Below are positions 11,190 to 23,200 of a stretch of 64,000 nt of DNA, piece by piece (within the stretch, counting starts at the first letter, position 1; every line of letters starts with the position of its first letter). The notes beneath the pieces are model-generated. The model saw nothing but the letters and a program-made list of their open reading frames with translations, searched no databases and had not been told where the DNA came from. Source of the DNA: Metopolophium dirhodum. Taxonomy: Eukaryota > Arthropoda > Insecta > Hemiptera > Aphididae. The DNA lies in the NCBI RefSeq assembly GCF_019925205.1, contig NC_083560.1, positions 98,422,083 to 98,486,082 of the forward strand. The letters are read 5' to 3'. The translations under genes were made by a program, and so were the position numbers.

Positions 11190-11640
11190 CTATTTTTGTA
11201 GTCGCTAACTTGTTGGATGACATGAAATTAATAAATTATTGAAGCCTCTATGCCACCCTTCAACATAATTATTTGTTCTAGGTAAACCAGCTATAGTAGA
11301 CGTATAACAGTAAATCTAAATTTTTTTCTGAAGCAAAAACTAAAATCTGATTTTCAACTGGTTCAATGTCATTTATAAAAAATTGACGACCATCAATAGT
11401 TTGGGAAAAATTATACGGTATTGTAATATCTGTTTAAGTTAATGGGTTGGATGGAGCAGAACTATTAATTTGTCGTATTCGACATAAAGTGCGTTTAATA
11501 TAACTTACTGGAGGGAGAGCTCCGTGAACTGCTTACGAACACAATGTTGACGCTTCGGAAACAATCTGATCTGGATTATCTTGAGATGACTGATCTCGAA
11601 TCTTCATTTTATTTATACAAACGCGTCATTAAATTTCTAA
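11190..11640 (-). pseudogene. MULE transposase fragment
   Basis: On the minus strand one main frame reads, with stops, 'ALPPVSYIKRTLCRIRQ', 'ITIPYNFSQTIDGRQFFIND' and 'NQILVFASEKNLDLL'. This is the segment between the FLYWCH finger and the first catalytic Asp of FLYWCH-type MULEs (compare the better copy at 45.0-47.0 kb: 'RILIFASNFALNILS'). It has at least three in-frame stops and neither TIRs nor flanking exons. Confidence 0.6.
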
Positions 11641-11961
11641 ATTAGAAATTATATGATCATGTTTACTAGGCACTAGGTGGTAAATGGTAAACAGTAAATG
11701 GGAATACTTGTTATACACATTATTCATATAAAATATTCTTATTATTATTCTATTTAATTATTCAAACGTTAAGTTATACAATGAAACAAAAAAGTAAAAA
11801 CACTTTTGCTTCTTATTTTGTCAAAAAAAAAACAATTCATGTGATAAAATTGTAATTGATGATAATACCAAGGTGAGAATGACTAAATTATACTCAAAAA
11901 TTATATTAATTAATTTAATTATATATTTTATAATTGCTTGGATGTAATTATTACTTATTAT

Positions 11962-12054
11962 ATTAATGAATGTGTTTCCAAAAAGTTACTAAAAACACAG
12001 AAAATGGATCTAAGATTAATGAATGTGTTTTCCAAGAAGTTACTAAAAACGCAG
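11962..12054. repeat. Short tandem duplication (~53-bp period)
   Basis: 'attaatgaatgtgttt' followed by 'agttactaaaaac' occurs at 11962-12001 and again at 12015-12054 with few differences. Confidence 0.75.
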
Positions 12055-12070
12055 TGTGTAGCTACCTTTA

Positions 12071-12588
12071 TGGTGAAACTTATTTAATCGATGATGGTCA
12101 CATATTTGATCTTGGTGGTATTAAGAGTAATTCTTAATATTTTCTTAAATGCGGTCATATTTTTTACTTAAACCATCATCGAGTAAATAAGTTTCACCAT
12201 AACTATAGATTGGTATAATTTTTGGTACAGTTTTCCACTGATTTGTGATTATGTTAAACAAAATAGGAAGATGGTGTTTGGCTCTTTTGCTCATAATTAA
12301 AACATACTGCAACAAGTGAAATTTGGTGCTTCTAACTCAGTACCAAGGACTATATGAACAGCATAATCTTCATCTAAATATTTTCTACCTACCAATGTAA
12401 TATATTATTTTGAAAAAATAAGAAAAGAAAATATAAAAATAAAACTTCAAAAGTGGTTCTTTATCAACAGTACACTCAAAAAATTCATGGGAAACAATTG
12501 TTAACTGAAAGTATTCCATTAAATCTGGTAAATGTTTATTCCGATTTTCTCTATCATACTTGATCCATTTCAATAGAAATTTATACAC
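12071..12588 (-). pseudogene. Kelch-like (BTB-BACK-kelch) gene relic
   Basis: The minus-strand ORF 12588-12440 reads 'KWIKYDRENRNKHLPDLMEY' and 'SHEFFECTVDKEPLLK', the BACK-domain pattern of kelch-like E3-ligase adaptors. Further 3', about 12360-12170, are fragments such as 'NQWKTVPKII' and 'YGETYLLDDG' that could be kelch-repeat material. Stops and a ~30-bp inverted duplication of the 'YGETYL-DDG' segment (12071-12100 on plus, 12175-12205 on minus) show decay. The call rests mainly on the BACK segment. Confidence 0.5.
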
Positions 12589-13621
12589 CTATTAATAATT
12601 AGAACATTATTTAGTTTCAGTCAAGGCGTTTCGGAGGAGTTCAATAACAAACACTGTGGCACGACAATTTTAAATATCTTTATTTTGAGATTTACGATGA
12701 AAATTGTTGTTTATAAATGGTTTTTATTGGTTATAGGAGAAATAATTAGTATAAATTACTAATTAGTATTTATTTATTGTTGGTGGTCATAAGTTATTCG
12801 GACAAGAATGCATCCAATCGAATTTTCGCACATTGTCTACCAAGGTGGCTAAGTTGCACTTATATCAGGTGGATTGCCTACTTTATATGTTGTCGCAAAT
12901 TGTAGGCGATTATAATAATTTTTGTAATTAATAGCAACCATTTAAATAAACAAAATAAAATAAATGTATTATAATTACACAATCACACATTTTCTACGTA
13001 CGACTTTGTTTTATTGTGCCGATATTCTCATTAACGATACCATACCACGACCAAGATCAAATACTTCACGTCAAAGCCGTAATGCAACTAGAATTCGAAA
13101 CATTGCGAATGAAAGGACTGATATACAGGTATCTTGAGTCATTGTACGCGTGGTTTTTTAATGATTATGGATCGATGACATGGAATTTCGTTAAAACGAA
13201 AAAAGACGTGTTTCTTTATTTTTAACAAACAATTTTTTCATAACAATTTCAAAATTTTTAAACACGCAGGTGTAACCAATAGTGAAATCAAGTTTATTTT
13301 TTCAAACAGCAACTACTATATTTTTCAATGGATTATGCTAAAGCTTTTTTTTCTGAAAATTTTGATAGTTAAATCATCAGTTTTGGTTCACTAGTTTATT
13401 AAACTATGGCTCTCTAAAGTTTAGTAAAATCTACATTAATACTTTTAATTTAAATAATTGGTACCTATAGGTTTAAATTACAAAAGCTAAATACATTTTT
13501 CTTATAACTAACTTTTATAACTTGAAATTGGAACCATAAGTTCCCTATATTGATTAGGTTAGTTTGTAACCTAACTTAGACATTCTTTTAATCTAAGTTA
13601 ATTACAGATTTTAAATTCTTA
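12589..13621. other. Non-coding stretch
   Basis: No supported gene. The 69-codon plus-strand ORF at 13016-13225 has no recognisable domain and no splice context. Confidence 0.4.
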
Positions 13622-14805
13622 GCGAAGCGATGAATGTATTGATTTTACAATGATGTGTGTTTTTTTTTTAATTTTTTTAATTATTTTTATTTTTGTGTCT
13701 GTCATCACCTTTTAGGACAGTAAAAGTGCTTGGATTTTCTTCAACAGTAACTTTTCTGATAGGAAAATGAGTCTAGTTGGTACTTTAGGGGGTCAAAAGT
13801 AAACATTTCCCAGTAGTTTTCAAAAGCGACGTGAAAAACAAAAGAAAAATTAAGGAAAGACGGGAATTTTTACGCAAAACTCTTTTCGAGAAAATCGATT
13901 TTGGTTTTTGGTGTAACTCTAAAACCAACGACCGTAGATACTTAAAAATTTCACTAAATGTTTATATTAGCATTTTCTATACACCATAAAATTTTGAAAA
14001 TATTTTGACTCTTTTTGAGCTGTTTACGGACATTGTCAGTTTTCAATTTTTTTAGTTTTTTTTTTCTATAAATATCAATAAAATTTTATCTGTTGAGTAA
14101 AAAAGCTTGAAAATTTAATAGAAGGCTCCTAGGTTATTGTTTCAAAGGGGCAGATGAAAAAAATTAAAAATCCTTAGTCACAGTTTTTATTTATAAGCAT
14201 TTAAAGTTCAAATTTTGACAAAATACGGAAAAATCACGAAAATTAGCAAATTATTTTAAGTTGAGAATACATAAAAATTTTTCTTTTTAAAACCAAAAAT
14301 TTGAAAATTTAATATAAGAATACTCATAAGTTTGTCTACCTTTATCAAAAAAAAAAAATGTCTACAAGAAACTTAAATTAAATTTTTATGAGCGTCTGAA
14401 ATTTATATTTTTATTACATTTGATATTCACTCGATTTCTCATGTAACAATTTTCTTATTTTATTGTCATTAAAAAACAAATGACTGTAGATACTTAAAAA
14501 TTTCACTTAATGTTTATATTAGCATTTTCTATACACCATAAAATTTTGAAAATATTTTGACTCTTTTTGAGCTGTTTACGGACATTGTCAGTTTTCAATT
14601 TTTTTAGTTTTTTTTTTTATAAATATCAATACATTTTTATTTGTTGGGTAAAAAAGCGTGAAAATTTAATATAAGGCTCCTGATATATCGTTCTAATAGC
14701 AGTTGAAAAATATTAAAAATACATAGGCACAATTTATTTATATGCATTAAAAGTTCAAATGTTGACAACATTTATCAAATTTAAAATGTAATAACTATTA
14801 TTGTA
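13622..14805 (+). repeat. R1 dispersed repeat, copy 2
   Basis: It starts 'gcgaagcgatgaatgtatt' and runs through 'tgtctgtcatcacctttta' and 'ggtactttagggggtcaaaa' to 'caaatttaaaatgtaataac'. It contains two tandem units with a period of about 552 bp ('gtagatacttaaaaatttca' at 13934 and 14486). Copy 3 has only one unit. Non-coding. Confidence 0.85.
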
Positions 14806-15282
14806 AGAAAAGTAACTGTGGAGTTATTAATTAAAAAATATAGGCTAATTTAAAAAGGGTTAAATTTGGTTTTTTTTATTCATTGAATTTTAGTACGGTT
14901 AGGTTAGATTAGGATAACTTTGATACTTTGGAGTTAAATCATACACTTACGTACAAACAACACGGGGTCCGCGATCTACCGCAGGTAGATTGCCTACCTG
15001 ATAATATACTGCTGCGAAGAAGAATTTTTATTCCGAGCAACAGAAAAGTTAAGATAAATCTACCGGGAGGGACAGCTAGTAATATATATTTATAGTTCAT
15101 ACACATAACGGGTATATAAGAATTGGTATAGCTGTTACAAGTGTACACACGTAATATTTTTTGGGAATAATATTAAAATAATCAGTCGTTGAAAACTATA
15201 CACAGGATGATACAAAAGTTCAGAATCATATAATAATACAGGGTACATTAAATTTCTATTGTATACATTTATAATTTTTCAG
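14806..15282. other. Non-coding stretch
   Basis: AT-rich apart from a GC-richer 14960-15070 patch. The MADF gene's missing 5' exon could lie here, but no convincing frame was found. Confidence 0.35.
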
Positions 15283-15880
15283 TCGATGAATGTAAAAAAA
15301 ATGGAAACATATGCGGGACACGCACAACCGTTGTAAAAGAAAACTAGGTACTGGGTCGGCAAACTCAATGAAAAAACAATGGCCTTTAGTTGAACTTGAA
15401 TCATTTTTAAACTCTGGGGAAAATGCACGAAGGTAAATAAAAATACTGTTTGGAAAAATAAATATTTAAAAATACATTTTTTTATAGTTCTGCGAGCAAC
15501 ATGGGACCACAAAGTGAAGAAGATGTAAATATTGATATAGCTTCGGTCGATTCGCCTTGTCAGGAGGAAGAGTTATTCGGGTCTTCATTTATAAAGAAAC
15601 CAGTAGAACCACCGCTGCAAGATGATGAAAGTTCTTTAAAGAAGAAGGAAGCACGCTTTAAAACAAACAAACTCCCAATTTTGTTGGCAAAAAGAAATGA
15701 AGAAAGAAATAATAGATATTAAAAAAATTGAAGAACAGAACCAGCTTGTTTAGATGCAAAAAATAATAAAAATAAAGATGATGATATTGATTTATTTTTT
15801 AAAAGTGCAGCTTACAGTGTCAAAAAATTACCCAAAATAGCCACAAAAGAAGCTAAATTGAAAATGTAGATGAACTCGAA
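15283..15880 (+). pseudogene. MADF-BESS domain protein relic
   Basis: Exon at about 15283-15431 (AG acceptor before, GT donor after) reads 'WKHMRDTHNRCKRKLGTGSA' then 'KKQWPLVELESFL', the second half of a MADF (Myb/SANT-like) domain. It joins in frame across a short intron to the exon at about 15488-15720. In another frame, about 15778-15865 reads 'DDIDLFFKSAAYSVKKLP', a BESS protein-interaction motif. An 8-A run ahead of 'WKHMR' breaks the frame, and another shift or stop lies after 15720. MADF-BESS proteins are insect transcription cofactors, also amplified by transposons. With two frame breaks this is a pseudogene. Confidence 0.6.
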
Positions 15881-15889
15881 GAAAAATAT

Positions 15890-16247
15890 ACCTAGTACTT
15901 ATCCACAACAATTTCATTTTCAATGTCCATTATAATATTATTAATATTGTTTTCGTCAATTGCAATAAATAAGTCATCTTCATGCAATTCATTAGCTTGA
16001 TCAACCGGTATAACTTCTTGAAAGTTGTCACTTTGAATAATGGTATGTGAAGAACGCGAAAGAGAATTTCCACGAAGAGATATTATGTGTCTTTCTAAAA
16101 AAAATCAATATTTGTAGGAAAGTCTATGTCTCTAAAAGTTACTACTTAATAGTTTCTTAAAGCTTGATTCTACCCCTGCGGAACTCGCAGTTAATTTTCC
16201 ATGTTTAAAAATAGGTACAATCAAACCTGACCACAAAGGTAAAAAGG
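15890..16247 (-). pseudogene. Transposase relic (NOF/MULE-like type), C-terminal part
   Basis: On the minus strand: 'WSGLIVPIFKHGKLTASSAG', 'VESSFKKLL', then in a shifted frame 'DIDFPTNIDFFLERHIISL', ending in an acidic tail. A second piece at about 17335-17225, 'KNLFQSWAEEIFEKNNEY' with a GT donor, lies on the far side of R1 copy 3 and could be an upstream exon of the same gene. The pattern matches the C-terminal region of the same uncharacterised aphid transposase-like family as the relic at 6.6-9.8 kb. That link is from memory and tentative. Confidence 0.45.
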
Positions 16248-16252
16248 TGGAT

Positions 16253-17172
16253 AAGTGGATGACGCTCTGCTGTACAGTAGGTTACAAGTGGGTCACTGTA
16301 ATGGATGGTGTCAAATTTGAATTCAATGATATAATATCATTGTATAAGAAAAACGATTCTGAGCGAAAACAGTCAGTCAGCCTATGATATTACCAAGTAT
16401 ATTTGATGATATTATTGTGAATAAAGTAATTTATATATAACCTAATTACGTGGAGCCTTGTTTTAAATTTTCAATCCTTAGCCATAAAAGTTGAACATTT
16501 TATAAATTTTTAACTACAAAATAGTTATTACATTTTAAATTTGATAAATGTTGTCAACATTTGAACTTTTAATGCATATAAAAAAAATTGTGCCTATGTA
16601 TTTTTAATATTTTTCAACTGCTATTAGAACGATATATCAGGATCCTTATATTAAATTTTCACGCTTTTTTACCCAACAAATAAAAATGTATTGATATTTA
16701 TAAAAAAAAAAACTAAAAAAATTGAAAACTGACAATGTCCGTAAACAGCTCAAAAAGAGTCAAAATATTTTCAAAATTTTATGGTGTATAGAAAATGCTA
16801 ATATAAACATTTAGTGAAATTTTTAAGTATCTACGGTCATTGGTTTTAGAGTTACACCAAAAACCAAAATCGATTTTCTCGAAAAGAGTTTTGCGTAAAA
16901 ATTCCCGTCTTCCCTTAATTTTTCTTTTGTTTTTCACGTCGCTTTTGAAAACTACTGGGAAATGTTTACTTTTGACCCCCTAAAGTACCAACTAGACTCA
17001 CTTTCCTATCAGAAAAGTTACTATTGAAGAAAATCCAAGCACTTTTACTGTCCTAAAAGGTGATGACAGACCCAAAAATAAAAAAAAAAAATAAAAAAAA
17101 ATAAATAAATAAAAAAAAAAACACACATCATTGTAAAATCAATACATTCATCGCTTCGCTCAGAATCTAAAA
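16253..17172 (-). repeat. R1 dispersed repeat, copy 3 (inverted, one internal unit)
   Basis: Reverse complement of copies 2 and 4. It is the most complete-looking copy: 'ggtggataagtggatg' at one end and 'catcgcttcgctcagaatc' at the other. 'gattctgagcg' occurs near 16358 and, inverted, at the outer end (about 17162), so the element has an inverted pair of this motif. Only one internal ~550-bp unit is present. Confidence 0.85.
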
Positions 17173-17359
17173 ATGCATACATTTGATTATTAATGGCACT
17201 GATGTGGGGAAATACATAATACATAACATTAATGACATTACCTTCTTGAATGTATTCATTGTTCTTTTCAAATATTTCCTCAGCCCAACTCTGAAATAGA
17301 TTTTTTTCACTATCAAGATCAATATTTTTGTTCCTGGTCCCAGATTCGTTGGTAAGCCT

Positions 17360-18589
17360 TATTCCTACGTTCTAAGGTACAAAATACTAAATTTTAAACT
17401 TCAGGGACCCCAGGAAGACAGACGGTGTGTAATTGAGAGGCGTCAGCTAGCAAAAGTAAGTTTTTAGTACTTAACTATGTATAATTGTATAAATATATAT
17501 AATATATATATTATTTGTATGACAATTACACATATCACATAGATACAAAACTTGGTTTAATTATGTTCTATAATTATCTTATAAAAGTCAATAAATTAAA
17601 TAACTGTTGGTATTGGTAAAATCATGATAAAATACTTTTTGGGAAGTTTTACATTCTAATTAAATTCTAAATAAAAAAAATACATTTGCTACCTGCTCTG
17701 ATATTCTCTAATATAATATGAACGAGGTAAGCTTATAATAAAAGGAGGAACTCTATATAATATAAGCAACTTACACCAATAATAAAGGAAGGAACCGTAG
17801 TTTGGGAGTTTGGCCCCAAGTATATTAATTATATCTTATATGTATAACAACGGTTATCAGTATACCTGTGGTTATTACACATTTTATTAACTAAAATTTA
17901 AATAAGCCTAGCATAAGTTGTAATTTATTTTTCCCTTTAAATTTAAATTGTATGAATTACTATTAAATCATGTTTAGGAAACATAAATGTTAAACAACAC
18001 TTAACAAAACTTTAACTTCAAATTAAAATGATGAATGAATGATACATGGATATCATTGATAAACACAAAATTACAAAAATACAAAATAGGTAATATTATA
18101 TTATTATGTAAGAATGTTCTTAACATTTGATTTTATAATCTACACAGGACATAGGTAAATCCTAACCTAACGTAATACTGTAATAGGCATCATGTTATTA
18201 CAAATAAAAAGTAATTTATGAAATAGGTAGGTACGTAAATAATAATGGGTTCAATAATTTTGGTGGCTAAGCCTCCTCCCAAAACACCCCTAATCAACGC
18301 ATAAAAACAGAGCCAGATTGATATACATAAACTTTCGAGCCCTGGTTAACATAATATATGTAATTGATATGAAAATTAACCAAAATTACATTTTCAAATT
18401 GTAATTATTGTCAGTTTTTATATTTAATAATAACTAAATGATACACATAATATATAGCTATAATTAGCATTAAATATTTTATCGACAGTAATTTTAATAG
18501 TGGTATCAAAAAAATAATTAACAAATAAATAGTATTATTGTTTTTTCCAATAAATAACCATCTAATCAACATCTTTAAAACTGTGACCT
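17360..18589. other. Non-coding, upstream of cathepsin B-like gene
   Basis: AT-rich intergenic sequence without a recognisable gene or element. Confidence 0.45.
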
Positions 18590-19038
18590 TAGCTACTATT
18601 GCGAATACTTTATCAAATTTGATATCTCATTAATTGTATTTTGTCATTTACGACTAACAGGTGTAGGTACTTGTTAGTTATTTATGCAAAAACTACTAAA
18701 ATAAAACTTGTATAATCCTCGTAGGTATATTATAAATTTTTATTAACCATAGTAAGTTTTCATATAATAAAATACCTAATTGAAATAATCGAATAGCTCT
18801 ACATTAAGATTGACCTATTATTGCTATTATTGCGAATACCTACGTTATCGAATTTAACATCTCATTAATTGTATTTTGTCATTTACAACTAACAGGTGTA
18901 CTTATTTGTGTTCAAACTAGGTACTAACATAAAATGAGCCGATAACTGTCATCCATTATTTTTTTTATTGACTATTATAAGTTTTCATATAATACAATTT
19001 CTAATTTAAAATATAATCGAGTAGCTCTAAATTACGAT
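18590..19038 (+). repeat. ~230-bp tandem duplication in the upstream region of the cathepsin B-like gene
   Basis: Unit 1 (about 18593-18810) and unit 2 (about 18824-19038) share 'attgcgaatac', 'catctcattaattgtatttt' (first base varies), 'gtcatttac', 'ctaacaggtgta', 'aagttttcatataata' and 'tagctct', in the same order and with a period of 228-231 bp. Divergence is moderate. Unit 2 ends only 20 bp before the TATA box. Confidence 0.85.
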
Positions 19039-19057
19039 GGATGCATACGTACCTAGG

Positions 19058-19065
19058 TATAAATA
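19058..19065 (+). promoter_or_regulatory. TATA box of the cathepsin B-like gene
   Basis: TATAAATA, 113 bp before the ATG at 19179. This would place the transcription start near 19088 and leave a 5' UTR of about 90 nt. Confidence 0.6.
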
Positions 19066-19178
19066 CCGGTCTCATTTAGTTTAGTAACAACTTACTGTTG
19101 TGCAGTTATCTCTATAGTATATATAGGTTCCTTCTGTTGTTCTATTGAATTTATTTTGTGCGTTTATTAATAAGCAAC

Positions 19179-19298
19179 ATGGCTAAGATTATATTTTTGA
19201 TTTCCATAATGTTTCTAAGTTCTTACTTAACGGAACAAGCAAAATTATCACACGATAACATGATTGATACATCTGACATAGAAACTAATACATTGAAT
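19179..19298 (+). CDS. Cathepsin B-like pseudoprotease, exon 1 (signal peptide)
   Basis: ATG at 19179 opens a 40-codon exon ending at a GTAAGT donor in phase 0. It begins with a hydrophobic secretion signal ('MAKIIFLISIMFLSSYLTEQ') followed by a short polar propeptide start. Aphid cathepsin B precursors open in just this way, and the number of residues between the signal peptide and the exon boundary fits. The next phase-0 acceptor opening with the matching propeptide is at 48036 (see the exons 2-6 entry). No better second exon was found nearer. A splice-like piece at 19435-19490 gives a stop when joined. The pairing over 28.7 kb is inference supported by phase, length and family order. Confidence 0.72.
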
Positions 19299-20277
19299 GT
19301 AAGTAAATATTATGTAATATTTTAAATTTTTTGCTTATACGATATACCTACAATACATTAACACCTGTGATAAATACTGATTAGGTACCTACTAATACTA
19401 TTGGTATACGACACTGCTGGGTTTAGACGAATTAGACTTAAAATTCTAGAGACATGTGCCGTAGATACGGAATGTTATGCAGCACTGCAAAAGGTAATAT
19501 CATGTATTGCTAAATGTAGCATCACTTTGTTGTATATAATTTTTTATAAATTGTAAATGTACCCCGTCATGGCTCAAGACTCACGAGTAATAATGTAATT
19601 TTTATTTTAATTAATTATATGGGCTGGACCCTTTGACAATAAACATTACATATTTGTGACTCCCTTGAGGGACACCCGATAAAACTAGAAACAAATTAGA
19701 CTTAATATCAAAATATTATTATAATATTGTAATATTATATTTTAATTCTTGTGCGGTTAAGTAAGTGTATATAATATTATCAGCGTAATATTTTGATTAT
19801 TATAATAAAAAGTCACAGGATACAGAGTACATATCACTAATTTGTAGGTAGTTGGTCGATGCTTTTTGTTCGAATCTATTTATTATTACATGTTCCGATA
19901 CGAACGTATTGAAATATAGTACAAAACATTTTGTTTTTTACAAATAGGTATAGATATTAGGTATAAAATAAATATAAATGTTCCAGAAAAATTAATATAA
20001 TGAATAGCAAATATACCGACATTGAATAATACAATTTTCTTTTATATACAACTGTTATACAGGTACACTATAATGTTCCTTGAATAGGGAGGAAGATTGG
20101 GCTTCTTACGTCCTGTTTGATATTTAATAGGTATCTGCGTTTGGGCACTCGGTATTTCTTTAAAAATAATTCAAAGGTTGGACATAAAAATAAAAAAGTA
20201 TTATGTTATACCTCTTTTTAAGAATTACAATATAAGCCATATATATGGCATATTATATTACACTACCTACCTATAAT

Positions 20278-23200
20278 CAGGGCCGTATTACCCAATAGGC
20301 ACTATAGGCACTGTGCCTAGGGCCTACGAACATTTTAGGGCCTACGAAAATGAAATTTTTGGTTACGATTTTTCTGTAATATTTTTTTTTAAAGTTAATT
20401 AACTATTTGTAGATGTTAGCACAACAAATAAAATATTTTTTATAATATTTCTCGTATATTTATATTTAATGTTCGTTATCGTAATTCGTAATAATCACTT
20501 AATGAAATCAGATTGGATAAACCATAAACCGATAAAATGCATACGGTATACGGGAAAACGACTGTGTATGATGAATGAAACGACGATTTCTGTTTAGAAT
20601 ATTTTTGGAAATAATACAAAAATAATATCATTTACGTAATATAAATAATATTTATCGACCGCGGACTCACCCACACACACACACACACGCGTGGACATTA
20701 TATGCGGGACTTGTTCGGTCGGTATCGCCATTCGCCGTATCGAAACGATAAGACAACATTTAATTATTCTTAAGTAATCCTTGTCAATATTGTTATTTGT
20801 TCGTAGCAGTCCGCAGTTCCGTACTATAAATTATAATATCATTATTCATTAATATCGTTTATTGTCAATTGTAAATCCAGTATAGTGAACTTTAAACGGA
20901 ACAATCTCTGAACAGGTACTTTAAAATTTTAATCTATATCTTACGTTAGATAATATATTAAAATAACATCGTATTTAAAATTATATCATATACTGATATA
21001 CTCTTATAAATGTTTATGTATACATTATTAGAGTAGAACTAGTAGAAGTAATATTGAAATGTCTGGTGATGGGTACAAAAGGATGCACGAAAGTGGTTCT
21101 ACTAAAAGAAAAAAGAAAGAAAAACGAGATTTATACATCAGTCAACAAATGGGGTCCATGAGCAAATTCATAATAACACAAAATCGTTCTAATGCAGGTA
21201 CAAGTACAAACCAAATTGAGATTTCAAATAAAAATCAACTAATAAATATTATGACAGATGAATCTAAAATTGAAGGTAATTTATTAGGTTCATCTCCTAA
21301 GAAAACTGAACCAAATTTGACAACTCCCTTAAACGAAACTACAAGTGTTATAACTGAATCTATACCAGATAAAGTTAAATCCAATCTGACCGACCTTAGT
21401 AATTTAAAATTTAGTAACGATCCTGCACATTGGGAAATTAACGCTGATCTGATTTCTTATTTTTCTGAAAATATTCCTATTCAAAATGTGGATGCAGATT
21501 TAACTGTATCTGCTAGACAATTTGGTAAAAAAATGAGATATTTCAGAAAGGAATATTTTTCACGAGCATTAGGAAATGGTGAGTGTGTAAATCGAGACTG
21601 GCTGATATATTCGCCATCCACTGGATCAGTGTATTGCTATGTGTGTAAAATTTTTCGTCATTTGCAAAGTAGTGATAAATTAACACTTGTGCATCAATTC
21701 GAAAGTGGTTTTGATGATTGGAAAAATATTAATGTTAGAATGGAAACTCACGAACAATCTAATGACCATTTTAACTCGATAAAAAAAATGGTAGACCTTC
21801 AAAAATGTAAAAAAATAGATGTGGAATTAATAAATCAGTATAATAAAGAAAAAATGTATTGGATTCAAGTTTTAAGACGAGTTATAGCAGTAATTAAGTT
21901 CTTATCGTCTAGAGGATTAGCTTTTAGAGGAGATTCGGAAGTATTTGGCTGTCCAAAAAATGGTAACTATTTAGGTTGCCTTGAACTTCTTTCTAATTTT
22001 GATCCTTTTCTTGAAGAGCATATAAAAAAGTTCGGAAATCCTGGCAAAGGAAATATATCATATATGTCATCTACGATTTGCAACGAATTTATAGACATTC
22101 TTGCTACTACTCTAAATTTAAAAATTGTTTCTGAAATAAAAGAATCAATATATTTCGGTATTAGTATTGATTCGACGCCCGACATAGCGCACATCGATCA
22201 GTTAACGATCATTATTCGTTACACCACCATTGGTCAAGGAAAAGTCGTAGAGAGATTTCTTGGCTTTGTTCCTATTGAACAGCATGATGGTAAATATCTT
22301 TTTAATGTATTGACTAAATTGCTTAACGATAACAATATTGACATATCAAATTGCCGTTCTCAGTCTTACGACAATGCGAGTAATATGAGTGGAATATACT
22401 CAGGAGTTCAAGCTCTTTTTCGTGAAGTAAATAAATTGGCCGAGTGGGTTCCCTGTGCTGCACATAGTTTAAACTTGGTAGGATCTGTTACTGTTGAATG
22501 TTGTACTGAAGCCATTAAATTTTTTAGTGTGGTTCAGTCAATTTATACGTTTTTGGCAGCATCACCTCAAAGATGGTCTATAATGTTAAAAAATATGAAG
22601 GAGTCTGTTTTTGTAGTTAAAAGTCTGTCTGAAACAAGATGGTCCGCGCGTAGTGATGCAACGAAGGCATTATCACTTAATTATGAAGAAATCCGTCAGG
22701 CTTTGATTGATATTTCATTATCAGAAAGACAACCTCCTAATGCTGTTAATGAAGCTAAGTCACTTGTTAAAAAACTCAATCGTCTTGAAACTGTTCTAAT
22801 GTCTAATATTTGGAATGACATTTTACAACAAATTAATATTGTAAACAAATCGTTACAAACACCCGGTATTGAGATATGTACTGTCGTTAACCTCTATAAC
22901 AGTCTTATATTATGTTTTAAAAAAATGAGAAGCGCCGAAGAATTTGATTTATTTGAAGAAAAAGCAAAAAAAAGAGTTTCTGGTTTGTCTGATTATTCTG
23001 AAATGGAATCTAGAAAACGTAAACATAAAGTCTCGATAAATGATGGCAATGCAATTGATGCTGTTGATCAAATGAGTGCTAGAGATAAATTCAAAACTCA
23101 AACATTTTATGTAATAATTGATAAATTGATTGTTGAAATGGAAAAACGAAAAAAAGCTTATTTAAAATTAGACGAAAGATTTAATTTTTTAACTAACGAG

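Noticed and set aside
13016..13225. 69-codon plus-strand ORF
   Set aside because: No recognisable motif, no promoter or splice context; length is compatible with chance.
19435..19490. Exon-like piece with AG acceptor and GT donor ('ILETCAVDTECYAALQK') just after cathepsin exon 1
   Set aside because: Joined to exon 1 in phase 0 it reads a stop at the third codon, it matches no cathepsin B segment, and skipping it gives a perfect phase to 48036.
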